A DNA stretch of 64,000 nt. Origin: Arabidopsis thaliana. Taxonomy: Eukaryota > Streptophyta > Magnoliopsida > Brassicales > Brassicaceae. The notes beneath the pieces were generated by a model. The model worked only from the letters and a program-made list of their open reading frames with translations, did not search any database and was not told the DNA's origin. The stretch lies in the NCBI RefSeq assembly GCF_000001735.4, contig NC_003076.8:7502001-7566000 (forward strand), given 5' to 3'. Positions within the stretch are counted from its first letter, which is position 1. Each line of letters opens with the position of its first letter. The translations under genes were made by a program, and so were the position numbers. Below, one piece after another: positions 1 to 11,652 of this stretch.

Positions 1-643
1 CCCTACCACCGTCACCATTCAAACTAGAAGCAGACACAACCCAGAAACAATACTAATTTGTATGGTCAATGTGGTCACAAAAAGACGGTCAAAATTTCAA
101 ATAGTAGATTAAAAAATGGCTGGTGAAGTTATATCCATTGCAGTTTTATCAATAAAAACAACTAAAACAAAGTTCTTAGAATTGTTTGTTTTTTAGATTA
201 GTCAAGAATTTTTTCCCCAAACCATAGTCGATTTGTGTGGTACGCCCTATCTAGCTAGTGCAGCTAAGCATCTCAGCTACACAAGTTATCTTTTTTCGGT
301 GAATGAGAATACAGACATGCAAACCCACTTAACGTCAAAAAAACTATTCGTAACCTAAAAATTCGGACAATAAATTCGAAATACAAATTATAACCTGACA
401 AAACATGCAAGTTGTGATAGACTAGTTGAAAAACAAATGAAAACCAAACAAAAAAAATGTTTAAATTCAGAGACAAATAGTCATATAGGTAATGTCAGAT
501 TGTCAGAGCAGACAGAAGATTGTACATTGAAATCAAGCACAGCAAAAAGCATTATTGTTCACACACATGTGTACAGACATACACACGTGTACATTCACAC
601 GTACATGTTCACACGCGTGCACACATACATAGGAATCTCCACC
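1..643. other. Intergenic region upstream of the A/B-barrel gene, with W-box motifs
   Basis: No gene is supported here. Two GGTCAA sequences (64-69 and 87-92) are W-box cores (TTGACC) on the minus strand, the binding site of WRKY factors. In A. thaliana the gene to the left of this one is a WRKY gene, so this may be its promoter, but no part of its coding sequence is visible. The stretch at about 559-640 is rich in alternating CA/TG with several ACGTG-like and ACACGTGT cores (G-box-like). Small reading frames here have no recognisable similarity. Confidence 0.5.
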
Positions 644-651
644 TCTATATA
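644..651 (+). promoter_or_regulatory. TATA box of the A/B-barrel gene
   Basis: CTATATAA lies about 60 bases before the start codon at 709. That is a normal position for a plant TATA box with a short 5' leader. Confidence 0.6.
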
Positions 652-708
652 AGAAATGCTTCAACATAAGTATACATGTAAGTGAGTGAGGCTAAAGTAA
701 TAAAATTA

Positions 709-1137
709 ATGGCAACTTCAGGGTTTAAGCATTTGGTGGTTGTGAAGTTTAAGGAAGATACAAAGGTTGATGAGATCTTGAAGGGCTTGGAGAATCTTGT
801 TTCTCAGATTGATACTGTCAAATCCTTTGAATGGTTTGTGATCATTTGTTTTGTTTTCTTTTTTTCAATAATTTAAGTATGTTCTGGATCTTTTGATTAA
901 TGACCGTACGATTTGGTTATTATTAGGGGAGAAGATAAAGAGAGTCACGATATGCTTAGACAAGGATTCACTCATGCATTTTCGATGACCTTTGAGAACA
1001 AAGATGGTTACGTCGCCTTCACAAGCCATCCTCTTCATGTTGAATTCTCAGCCGCTTTCACCGCCGTCATCGACAAGATCGTTCTCCTCGATTTCCCCGT
1101 CGCCGCTGTCAAATCTTCCGTTGTTGCAACACCATGA
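709..1137 (+). CDS. Stress-responsive dimeric A/B-barrel domain protein (likely At5g22580)
   Basis: Two exons, 709-833 and 927-1137, give a protein of about 111 residues. The intron has a GT at 834 and an AG at 925-926, and the Trp codon split across it is restored. The protein begins MATSGFKHLVVVKFKED and carries the dabb (stress-responsive dimeric alpha/beta barrel) pattern, including HLVVVKFK near the start, an FTHAFSMTFENK segment and SHPLHVEF. In this family two ferredoxin-like subunits form a barrel, and the biochemical role is mostly unknown. The ATG at 709 is preferred over an in-frame GTG at 682 because plant translation uses ATG and the leader is short. The Arabidopsis homologue has a solved structure; I recall this but did not check it. 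Confidence 0.9.
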
Positions 1138-1951
1138 ATCTTGTGATGGTTACATATCGTCATATGACTCATATCGAACTTGTTTCTTAATTTAAACGAA
1201 GTTTGAGTTGTTTGGTTATGTAACTTGGTTGGTTAATTAAGTATGTTTTGGTTTGATTTGTTTATTTTCGGTTTGCGGTAATAAGAATCTGGTTTGATTG
1301 GAACTTGGAAGTTTATGATTTCTTTCATAAGTGAGCATTTTTTAAGTAATTTTTTTATAAAAAAATGTTAATATTATGTTTTCTTGTGTAATCTGTCTCT
1401 TTTTGCTCTCTATACAATTTATCAAAACAAATAAATAGAAGATACAAAACTTTACATTACAAATTTTTGGGAAAGCCCATTTAAAATCAACAAATATTTT
1501 GTTATTTCCACAAATATTTTGAGATCTAAACTATTAACTAAAGTATTAATTGAAAATGGATGACAACATTTTGACCAAACTATTTAAGCCGTTTTCGCTT
1601 ATACATAATAAACTTCAGAGTCCAAATCCAGCCAAAGACTCCTCATACTACATTTGTGTTTACTTACTTACACTTTCAACTTAACAAAAAATAGATGTAA
1701 ATGGAAATATCATTAGCATTATTAACAAACAAAACAAAAATTACAAACGACGTCGCATTCAAATCCTTTTTCCTTTCTTTTTTCATTAACCCTTAAATAA
1801 CGGACAATTGATAAATCTTTGAATCAGAGAAGTTGCGCCCAAACAAAAAGAGAATTTATTGTTCAGTTAGTCTAGTTTGCATCGCATGCGATTTTTGGTT
1901 CATCAGATCTTCCCAACACACAACAAAGCCCTAAGCTTTCTTCGATTTTTA
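1138..1951. other. AT-rich intergenic region, 3' end of the barrel gene
   Basis: The first 200-250 bases are probably the 3' untranslated region. The rest is AT-rich with no supported gene. Near 1880-1950 the sequence resembles the 5' leaders of the F-box genes at 8.0 and 13.2 kb (a CATCGCATGCGAT-like segment), so the promoter of the broken F-box copy starts here. Confidence 0.5.
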
Positions 1952-2205
1952 GAGCATCTCCATTAGACAAATCTTTAAAGTGTCTTCCCCAAATAAACAA
2001 ATATGTTTTAGTCAAAAATAATAATATTGTAATTGAGAGTGTCTTTAGATCTTGAGATTTTATCTCAAAATGTCTCTGAGAAGACATTTTAGGAGGAGTG
2101 TCTCAAATTTTGTAAACATTCTCAATTATAATATTATTCTTTCTAACAATATATTTCTTTTATTTGAGGAAGACACCCAACAATATATGTGTGATGGAGA
2201 TGCTC
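1952..2205. mobile_element. Foldback MITE, Harbinger/PIF-like, TTA target duplication
   Basis: A 254-base element begins GAGCATCTCCAT and ends ATGGAGATGCTC, a perfect 12-base terminal inverted repeat, flanked by TTA on both sides (1949-1951 and 2206-2208). The arms pair beyond the ends: AATTGAGAGTG near 2032 is the reverse complement, with small differences, of a segment near 2117. A 3-base TWA target duplication and GAGCATCTCCA-type ends fit non-autonomous Harbinger/PIF elements. There is no transposase. It sits in the 5' leader of the F-box pseudogene that begins at 2294. Confidence 0.75.
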
Positions 2206-2293
2206 TTATTGATTTTCTCGGTCTTTGTGTGCGCAAAATCGAGACTTAGATGAAATTCGGAAGAATTCGAGGTTTTCACTGCTAGTAAGTTTG

Positions 2294-4076
2294 ATGGAGG
2301 AAAGGGAAGCGAAAGGATATGTTAGAGATTAAAGATTATCGGGCCCATGAGATGGGAGACCCATAATCCTGAGGAAGCATGTAATGTCTTACATCTGAAA
2401 GATGTGAGGGACCTTGACTAATATATAAGAGATATGAGTCACTCCACCTATTGCCAATTGGTTTTAGGTTGGAAGCTCATGTAACTTTAAAATGGTATCT
2501 GAGCCCGATACACATGCTTCAGTAATCTGGCCGCGATGGGCCCATACCTCGGACCCATGAGAAAGGTCTTGTATCATGGCTGGGGGAGGGTGTTAGAGAT
2601 TAAGGATTATTGGGCCCATGAGATGGGAGGCCCATAATCTTGAGGAATCATGTAATGTGGAGAGGATCTGATAAGCAAATTAACAGACTCTTTGATAACT
2701 CAGATACTCTTGTATCTCCCGACAAAGAAAGCTGTTAGTGTTTTGTCCAAGAGGTGGAAAAGTCTCTGGCTTTCGTTTCCCGGGTTAGATTTCGACTCTG
2801 AAGAGTTCCCAAATTACAATGCCTTTGTGAGTTTTATGGACAGGTTCGTAGATTTCTCTAGGGAACGGAAGTCATGCTTGCACAAGCTCAAGCTAAGTAT
2901 CCAGAAGAGTTGGAGTGATCAGTATCGTATCACGCGGTGGATAGACTTTGTTGCTACACGTAAACTTCAGCATCTTGTGTTGAGTGTCTTTTTGTGAAGC
3001 GTGAGTGTTTTGAATATATGCCCTTAAGCCTTTATATCTGTGAGACAATTATTAACCTAAGACTTCATCGCGTATATTTGGATAGTCTTGAGTCTATTTC
3101 ACTTCCTCGTCTCAAGACTGTGCATTTACAACTCAATGTATATGCCAATGATGCGGGTCTGGAGTCATTCATCTCATCTTATCCAGCTCATGAAGATTTT
3201 AGCATTGTTAGAAGTGTCGATATCGATGATAATGTAAATGTTTTACGAGTGCATTCTCAAACATTAACAAGTCTAAGTGTAGAATTTGATCTTGGTGAGT
3301 GGGGTCTAGGGCTTTTATGTTTTGGTCAAAGATACCTGGGGCTTTGGATTGATGACCCTAGATTCAAGTATTTGAATTTCAAACATGAACTATCGGATAG
3401 TAAAACCATAAGCAATTTGAATTCCTTAGTTAAGGTCAATTTTGTTGGCTTTTATATGTCTCATGGAGTTGGCTTATCAAAACAACAAATGGCCCGTAAT
3501 GTTTTCACCGGTATCTCGAGAGTTAGGGATCTGATCATCTCTGCGGATATTGTAAGGGCATGTTTCTATGAACTTCATATATATAATATATATTCTATAA
3601 AACGAAATCTTGCTCAGCCATAGTATTCTCTTCTTTTGTTTTATGTAAGCAGTTCATCGATTGCTACTTGAAAGAAGAATCATTACCACAGTTTTGCAAC
3701 CTGTCCTGTTTGAAAGCAGAAGTTTGTTCATCCAACGTGAAAATCCGTGAAACATTGCAAAAACCTTTTGAAAGCTGTCCAAATCTAAAATCCATCTTCT
3801 TGGTAATGACTTGCACCAACCCTAGAGCTTTAACTTAATTATGCATTTAAAGAAGTATGCTATCTAGTATTTTAATGTATCTTATTTTGTAGGATTTAAC
3901 TGATTATACTATGGTCGACACGAGTCAAACAAGAGTCTCTTTTGTGCATCAGTGTTTGTTGTTATATATCACTTGAGTTTGTAGAGATAAGAGGAAAATT
4001 CATGGCAGTTGCAGTGGAACTAGCAAAGTACTTTGTAGAAAAACTTTGTAATCCTCAAGAAAATTTTAAATGACTA
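2294..4076 (+). pseudogene. F-box/FBD/LRR pseudogene split by a TRIM-type LTR element
   Basis: The start (ATG at 2294) and its first codons match the intact relatives at 8023 and 13217. After about 26 bases the gene is interrupted by an LTR miniature element (2320-2657). F-box coding sequence resumes near 2658 (EDLISKL, then the F-box segment with SVLSKRWKSLW). A frameshift near 2980 ends that frame at 2997. A second frame from 2994 carries the LRR part (PLSLYICET, VLRVHSQTLTSLSV, RVRDLIIS). Further pieces of exon 2 (about 3650-3805) and a damaged FBD exon (about 3893-4070) follow, with another frame loss inside the LLSSLEFVEI motif. With an insertion, at least two frameshifts and a truncated FBD, no functional protein is expected. 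Confidence 0.85.
2320..2657 (+). mobile_element. TRIM-like miniature LTR retrotransposon
   Basis: A left LTR starts TGTTAGAGATTA at 2320 and runs to about 2490. It is followed directly by TGGTATCTGAGCCC (2493-2506), a close match to the primer-binding site complementary to initiator-Met tRNA. Only about 75 bases of internal sequence follow. A polypurine tract (GGGGGAGGG, 2582-2590) abuts a second copy of the LTR start at 2591, which agrees with the first for about 67 bases and then stops at 2657 where F-box sequence resumes. LTR, PBS, tiny interior, PPT and LTR in under 400 bases, with no coding capacity, is the definition of a terminal-repeat retrotransposon in miniature. The right LTR is truncated by roughly 100 bases. 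Confidence 0.8.
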
Positions 4077-7000
4077 TTCATCTCACTTTTTACCATTTAA
4101 AATGAATACGTTAGAAAATTAATTCAACTCATTCAACAACAAAAAGTTTAAAAAAAAAAAAACAAATTATAAAGGAAAATTGTTCAACTCTTTCATCTAC
4201 TATTTTGCAGAGGAATGAGTTGAATGATGTTCAACTCAAAAAAATTCAATCATTCAACTATATGGCATCCATTTAGAGTCATTGTTTAACCTTAATAAAT
4301 TGTTTGAACTTAATAAATTACTAGATTCTGACCCGTACATACGTTTTTTTTTTTTTTTTTTTCTAGCCAACTAAATATAATATATCATAAAAAGTTTACA
4401 AGATACAGAAACATTCTAATACAACCATTGACACAAATAAGGGAAATCGAAACAATTTCGATGAAGGGGTGGAGAGCAACCAAGCTATTTTTAGTCTTAC
4501 AGGCTAACAGAGAATATCTGTTATGTCCCCCCTCCATATACTTGTTGTTGGCTATCATCTTTCTGATGAAACTCCAAAATCCACATAGCATTACTTTGAC
4601 TAGTAAGAAGAATTTAACTGTTGTTGGAAATGAATCTGATTCATATCTTCTACAACTCGATAAGATATATTCTATTCGCCTATAATTGCAACTGCCTGAC
4701 CCGATCATGAAATCTGACGATGTTCTCTTTCCATATTTTACATAGAGGGTGATAGGCCAATGATGAAACTTGATTATCCAATCCACACAAGATCGTTGAC
4801 CACAACACAAGATCAAGTTAATGATTACCTCCGTTGGAAAACGAAACTGATGGCTATTTGATTCCATTACACCATCCCCAACACCCCAAGTTTTTTGCTT
4901 CTGCAGAATTGAAGTCATCACCATAATAGAAGACTGAATCGTCTATGCCTCTTGGACACGGACATTCATTGCCAAAGTAATCGGAATGACATTAATCGCA
5001 TGGTTAATTTCTTTCATCGTGAACTGAAATCCAATCTTCCATAGCAATGTTTGTGAACGTATATCAGATTCCATTGGTTGGTGAACACGTCGTCGATCTG
5101 CTTTACAATAACCATTGATTTTAACGACATTAATGATCTCCATGGCACATAAACACAATATCAAGACCCAAGTCAACTGACCCGCACATACGTATTTTAA
5201 GAAATGTATTGGAATACATTTTTAGTGAAAGATATTGTAATATATAAATTATAATGTGCATAGAAAAGTGTATAGTGTTATTTATGATACAATCACTAAA
5301 CTTTTTAATAATTTATATTATTTATATTTCATTTGTATTTTGCATAGTAAATCAAATGTTAGATTTGTTTCGAACTGCGAAATAATTTAGAGATATTTGG
5401 AAAATCTGTGTATTTTTGTTAGTTTGATGTATATACAAATTAATTATTTTTGTTTAAAATTTGATCAATTAGATGATATAATGTGAAATTTACTCCGCGG
5501 TACACCGTTGGTCAATTTTTTTGTAACTAAAAATTTGAATTTTAAGTTATAGTTGTTTTGTAAATATTTTTTTTTTTTGTTTAGTGTTTAAGATTTGATA
5601 ATTGTGTTAAAATTGTTAATTCTAAGATTTCACTCGTAGATTATCGTTCCGTATGAATATCAATCTAAACTCGTTCCACCAGATAATTTCATTCCGTAAA
5701 ATTAAATATTATTATGTTATTTTTAAATATTCTGATTGTAATATATTAAAAAATATTGAGGGATTGACCTGTGGTAGATCTTGGATTTATATATTTAAGA
5801 TATTGTAGTATATAAAACCGATTTTTAGTGTATACCTTTCAATAATTGTATAAAGTATATTTTAAAAGTCAAAATTTGTATAAATTGATATTGCAACCTC
5901 ATGAAATCGTAGTGATTTACTTGTAGGGTATCCCGGACTAATTTTTGCTTTTTATAAACTGATAAATTTGTTGATTTTATTTAAAAATAAAAAAATAAAT
6001 TAAGTTATATTTGTTTTGTTTATTGTTTCAGATTGTATAACTATATCTATGGCTAGTTTTTTGTAATCTAGTGTTGACCCTTAAAGAAAAATCCATAAGA
6101 ATACGCATAAATTGATAGTAAAATTAGAAAATAAACATCATTAGAACATGAAGTAATTTACTTATGAATCTCTATCTAGTTTTTTTAAAGAATCAATATT
6201 CTAGATAGATTGTACACAAAATTAGATTTTAATTTGGATTCAATTTTAGATTTTCTGTAAAAAACTAATCTGAATTACATATTTTAAATTTAGGATGACG
6301 AAAATATTTTTTTTTTAAAGCTAAAATTTACTATGATCTCAACAATTTTGGTATTTTTAAAATTAAACTTATCCTCTTGCATTATCGCAAATATGATAGT
6401 CATTATTGTTCGAATACAATTAATGTTCTGTCAAAAAAATCATATTACTGTTTGTTCCAAAGAAAAGTCATTCAAATTTCAAAGAAAAAAAAAGAATATT
6501 GTTGTGAATCAATATTTTCTCATTTTGAATATTTGCATTAAAAATTTAAAACATTGGTAGTTAAACTTTGTTTTACTGTTTAAAAAAAGAAATAATCGAA
6601 TCTAGAAGAATGAATATTCCAAAAGCTTGTAACTATTATAATACGTTTAAAAATATATTTTCTATTATATAATTCAAATTTAGATTAGTGATATATTTTA
6701 AAAATAATGAAAATTTCCTGTTTTTTAAAAATATTTTAAAACTTTATATCATTTAAATTCTAATTAAAATGTTAAATATTTTAATCTATACAGAAACGAA
6801 TTTTCTAGATAAATACAAATCTAAAATCCAAAAATTCTCTTTTGAATATGCTAAATCATAATGTAAAATTATTTTTTATATGTACTAATCAGAAACAATT
6901 AACATAGATTGAAGTTGTAAACAATCAATTAACATAGATTGAAGTTGTAATCATAATGTTAAGGGAATTGTATAAAATTTAAACTAAATTATAATTTGTT

Positions 7001-7320
7001 ATTAAATTAGATTGAAGTTTCCGAATTATCTAATAACATCTTATCAAAATAAATAAGTTTACATATATACAATTCAAATTAAAATAGCGTGATATGTTAC
7101 GGAAACATTTTTAAATGATTTTTTAAAAAATTGGATAGTTATTAATTTATTGATTTAATTCGATTTTTCTTTTTAAACAAAATCCAAGATATTTATTTAG
7201 TTGTAGTAGTTGTTAATTTACTAAATTACAAAAATTCATTTAGTTAGTTTTAAATTACCCTTACAATGTTGTACTTCACACGATGCTTCCCAATTAATAA
7301 TATAGATTTAAAGTTGGGAA
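4077..7320. other. Very AT-rich intergenic region with degenerate repeats
   Basis: No intact gene is supported. A hairpin-like pair lies at 4121-4140 and 4212-4238 (TTCAACTCATTCAAC against GAATGAGTTGAATGATG). There is a long T run at about 4345-4362. A 25-base direct repeat with core TTAACATAGATTGAAG occurs around 6898-6921 and 6926-6950. The two minus-strand frames at 4385-5176 are listed separately. The remainder is low-complexity AT-rich DNA typical of decayed transposon sequence. Confidence 0.5.
4385..5176 (-). pseudogene. Unrecognised decayed coding remnant, minus strand
   Basis: Two long frames (4943-5176 and 4385-4924) are in the same phase on the minus strand, separated by a single in-frame stop near 4943. 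The upstream piece begins MTWVLILCLCAMEI, a hydrophobic stretch resembling a signal peptide. Across 4870-5000 a second minus-strand frame encodes a cysteine-rich segment (NECPCPRG, then LGCWGWCNG). Base composition here is less AT-biased than the surroundings. This could be a broken gene for a small secreted protein, but I do not recognise the family. The length of open frame may also be chance. Confidence 0.25.
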
Positions 7321-8022
7321 AAAAGTATTTTTTGGGCTTTTGGCCCAAGTAGAAAAAAAACTAAAATGACCGTTACCAACTAGCGAGGGAAACAAGCGAG
7401 TACGAAAAAAAGAAAGTAACGGATTTGATAATGCATTAGCGAGTAAAGTTTGTCATAAAAACGAAAGACTGGTTTGCTTTCACATTTCTACTGTTCTTAT
7501 TTGTAGTTTATAATACTTTAAATTAGATAAACTTTTAATCATGTTTGTATGATCTCTTTGTAAATTATGTTTGTCTTTTTTTTTTTTTGCTATAACTGTT
7601 AATATCATAGAAAATGAAAATGTTTGGCTATTACAAAGTAAAGTTCTTAGCTTTGAAATCTTGGCAAAAATGAATAAAAAACAAGATTTCAAGATTTGTA
7701 AATTATGTTTCAAAAAAGTAATAAATGAAAAATGTTAAAAAAAAATTAACGAAACGTAAAGCTCTTTAAGTGTTATTTGACAACTGTAATCGGTGCCCAT
7801 ATTGTTTGCCCATAATATCTGCATCAAAACTCTAATATCATTATCTTGTTACATCGCACGCGATCGGCTCTCCGGATCTTCCAAAGTACAAAACCCTAGA
7901 TCCATCCGGTAATATCACCTTCTTCTTCCTCACTCGTTTCTGGATTTTCTTTACGTTTATTCTCGGTTCTGAATTCTGATGATTCGTTTGCGTAAGATTT
8001 CTAGGTTTTGTGAGAGAATTCG
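7321..8022 (+). promoter_or_regulatory. Promoter and leader of the second F-box copy (duplicated block)
   Basis: This block has a recognisable second copy at about 10615-10975 plus 13002-13216. Shared landmarks include TGGGCTTTTGG, an AGCGAG..AACAA..CGAGTACGAAAAA segment and ATCATGTTTGTATGATCTC (7539 and 10850). It is therefore part of the tandem duplication unit that produced the two F-box genes. TAA at 7787-7789 is the position matching the transposon target site in the other copy. Confidence 0.6.
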
Positions 8023-9632
8023 ATGGAGGCAAGGAAAGAGAAAAGAATATGCCTCGAACGGCCTGCCAGAGAAGATCTGATAAGCAAATTACCCAACGCT
8101 TTGATATCTCACATCTCTCGTATCTTCGGACAAAGGATGTTGTCAGGACTAGTGTTTTATCCAAGAGGTGGAAAAGTGTCTGGCGTTTGGTTCCCGGGTT
8201 GGATTTGGACTCTTATGAGTTCCTAGAATACTATACCTTTGTGCGTTTTGCGAACAAGATCCTAGATTTTTGTAGGGAACAAAGTCATTCTTGAACAAGC
8301 TCAAGCTAGTTATTCAGAAGGATAAGACTGGTCAGTCTTGTGTCACGCCTTGGATAGACTATGTCGCTAGGGGTAACCTTCAGCACCTTGATGTTGAGTT
8401 AGGTGGTTGTGTATATTTTCGTGAATATTGGGAGGTGATGCCCGTAAGCCTTTATATCTGTGAGACGCTCCTTCACTTAAGACTCTATCGGGTATCGATG
8501 GGTAACTTTGAGTCTGTTTCTTTACCTCATCTTAAGACTTTGTGTTTAGAACGAAATATATATCCTAATGAGGCGAGTGTGGAGTCGCTTATCTCGTCTT
8601 GCCCCGTTCTTGAAGATTTGACCATTCTTAGGATAAATGATAATGTAAAGGTTTTACGAGTGCATTCTCAATCACTAACCAGTTTTAGTGTAGGATATCA
8701 TCCTGGTGACTTAATTCGTAAGTACAATTATTATTCTGAAAAGGTTAGAGAGAACTCGGGGCTTGTGATTGATGCGCCTAGACTCAAGTATTTGACTTTC
8801 AACTACGAAAGATCGAAAAGTAAAATCATGAGAAATTTGAGTTCCTTAGTTAAGGTTAACGTTCTTAGCTCCTTTGATATTTCAAGTGTAGCTGGCTGTT
8901 CAGAGCAACAAATGGCCCATAATTTTTTCACCGGTATCTCGAGAGTTAGGGATCTGATCATCTCTCGGGATATGATGAGGGTATGTTTCGATGAACTTCA
9001 TATATAACTTTTGCTATATATAACTTTTGCTAACCTATATAGTTTCTCATCAGCTTCTTTTTTGCAAGCAGTTAATCTTTTACTACTTGAAAGGAAACTC
9101 ACTGCCACAGTTTTGCAACTTGTCTTATTTGAAAACAAACTTATCTGAAACATCCTTGGCATTCCTGGACATCTTTACAAAGCTTCTTGAAAGCTGTCCG
9201 AATCTAAAATCCATCGCCTTGGTAATGACTTACACCTACCCTAGAGTTTCAAATTAATCATGCAATTAGAGAAATCTTGTTATATCCTAGTATACTAACT
9301 CATATTATGTATTTTTTTTTTAGGGTTTAACTTGTTTCCTTGACGACATGGTTGAAATGAGTGTCTGGTCCGTGCCTAAATGTTTGCTGTCATCGCTCGA
9401 ATTTGTAGAGATAAAAAACGAACACCCACCTGATGATGGTGTACTGAAAGTTGCAAGGTACTTTGTAGAGAACTCTGTAAATCTCAAGAAACTTGCTCTA
9501 CATTTGCATTTTTTCTTTCTAGAAGGAAATCCAGCTGTCTTAAACGATCTCCTTGCATTGCCGAGACGATCTAGCATGTGTCAGATCGAAGTTTTTAATG
9601 TGCAAAGTGGTCGTTCTCGTGGAATCTTTTGA
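8023..9632 (+). pseudogene. F-box/FBD/LRR gene with two single-base deletions (likely At5g22600)
   Basis: Aligned with the intact gene at 13217, this copy has the same three-exon structure: 8023-8980, 9072-9221 and 9324-9632, with intact splice signals. Exon 1 contains two 1-base deletions. One is near 8110-8120, inside the F-box just before the SYLPTKD-like segment. The other is near 8283, where the CLHKLKL motif is lost. Each puts the reader in a wrong frame (stops at 8226 and 8294). From 8291 the LRR region, exon 2 and the FBD exon (VPKCLLSSLEFVEI, then VARYFVENSVNLKKL) are open and well preserved. That suggests recent inactivation, or use of a shortened product starting inside the LRR region. 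Intact relatives bind SKP1 through the F-box in SCF ubiquitin ligases. Confidence 0.75.
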
Positions 9633-9659
9633 TGTTATTGAATTCTATTATGATGTCAT

Positions 9660-10972
9660 TGTGAGCTTCGCCGCCCACAATGTTTTATAATTCGAAACTG
9701 TAGCATATATTCTTTTCTTAACTCTTTAAAGATTGTGTACTTAAGTTCTAATATTTAATTAATAGTTGGTATATTTATAATGGATTTTATATGTGCTTTT
9801 CTTCTTCTTCTATCGTTGAAGCAAATTTTTCAAAATTTAATTAATTAATGTAATGGATATCTTCCTAGATTACTGTTGTAATAGCTGATCCATTCTTGTA
9901 GTGAGGTAAAAGCATTGTGGTTTCAGTGATACATGAGCCATTGGTCGTCAATCTACTACTACCATGACTTTTTATTAATATACACCGAAACAACTTGCAG
10001 CTACTTACAAATACCGAACCCTTTCAACGGTTGAAGAAAAAACATAATAGATTTAACAAAGTCTTCAGTTTGCTAATAAAGCTTTTGTCAAGCTATAGCA
10101 GAAGACTCTTTATCTTCAGTTTACAATTGATGAACAACTCAGGTATTCAACACAATTGATCGTACTACTAAGAACAGTAACTTACTCCTTTAGATGAACT
10201 GATCCATGATTGGCTTCACAACTTCTCAAGAATATAGGTTCTAACCATTGTAAGACATGATTATTCATTTTTAATTAATGATATTAACAATTTAGCAAAA
10301 CAATATGAAGAACTGGTCCAATGATAAAAGTCCAAGACTCCAAGCCGCGCAAACTACCAAAACTTAACTTTTATCATATTTTTTTAAAAAAATCTACAAA
10401 CAAAGATTATTTGTTGAGGTTCATGATGCTTGTTGTTTTGCAAAGACTTTTTTTTTTTTTTAAATGTACATATTCTTTTATTTAATCAAAAATCATTACA
10501 AAAATCAAAGAATTATATGTATTTTTCGTTTAGCAAAAAACAAATTATATGTATTTTTCGAAATAACTAATATGTGAGTTTGAACAAAAAAAAATATTTG
10601 AAGTTGAGGAAACAAATTATTGGGCTTTTGGTCCAAATAAATTAAAAAGAAAATTAAGATAACCTTTAGCGAGGAAAACAATCGAGTACGAAAAACAGAA
10701 AATAACGGATTATCAAATCCGTTAGTACGAGTAAGTTTTCCAGAAGAAGAAACAAAAGAAATGGTCATAATCTGCTTTCATAATTTTTTTTTTCTGGACC
10801 AGAACTTTCATCGTTTTGTTGTTCTTTATTATACTCCTAACTTTTTTTTATCATGTTTGTATGATCTCTTTGTAAATTATGTTTCAAAGCAATAAATGAA
10901 AAATGTTATAAAAATAAAATAAAGAATAGAAAAATCAAGAAAGATAAGCTCTCAAGTGTCATTTGACAAGTG
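9660..10972. other. Intergenic region between tandem F-box copies
   Basis: The beginning is the 3' flank of the preceding F-box copy. From about 10615 the sequence repeats the promoter block seen at 7321. No gene is supported in between; the reading frames present are short and compositionally AT-driven. Confidence 0.5.
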
Positions 10973-11652
10973 TAAGAGCACCTCCAATGGGAAGCTCTCT
11001 TGACAAATTCATAGAGTTCTCTTGATTAAAATGATTAAAAATAATTCAAAACAAGTGATTTTGCAGAGAGTCGGCTTTCTTGAGAGAGCTTTTTGAATTA
11101 GAGAGAGCCGCACACGTGGCAGACAGTTATTGGTTGACAGAATTCAACAAAAAGAAGGAAAAAAAAAACTTTCATCTCTTCGGGACAGCTTTCCCAAACT
11201 TTCTCTATGTGCAAATCCCAGATTTTTCCAATTTTGTTGAGTGGATCCACCTCGAAAAAATACCGTATAAGCCAACACTCCTCCCATTCCTCTGATTCTT
11301 CTTACTCTGATGCCTCCAGGTCCGTTCCAATTTTGTGCTTCTAATGTTAAGGTTGATTTGATGGAAACTGGATAAGAATATCGTTAATGGAACTCTATAG
11401 ATTGGTTTAAACAGAAACTAGTTTGGTTTCAATTTTGAATTGGAGCAGCTGGTTTCACATTTGAATTGTTCGTTAATGTTAGGGTTTAGGGAGATAGCAA
11501 TCCAATTCTGTTTTTGAGCTGATATTGTTTTGTAATCGAAAAGTGTGAGAATTAGGTTTCAGTTTTGCCTTCTTGTGAAATCTATTGGTGAGCTTAACTA
11601 GCTGTATTGTGGACTAGAAAGCAGTTGTACAATTTACGAGAGTAACAGAGTT

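Noticed and set aside
553..645. Repetitive CACACGTGT-rich tract as a repeat array or CRISPR-like structure
   Set aside because: The units are irregular dinucleotide-type repeats without spacers; this is a simple-sequence promoter region.
4870..5176. Self-incompatibility S1-like (SPH) protein
   Set aside because: A signal-like start and a few Cys residues suggested it, but the SPH cysteine spacing and core motifs could not be found.
6333..6560. Open frame of 75 residues in AT-rich DNA
   Set aside because: Composition is Ile/Asn/Lys-driven with no motif or homologous feel; expected by chance in such DNA.
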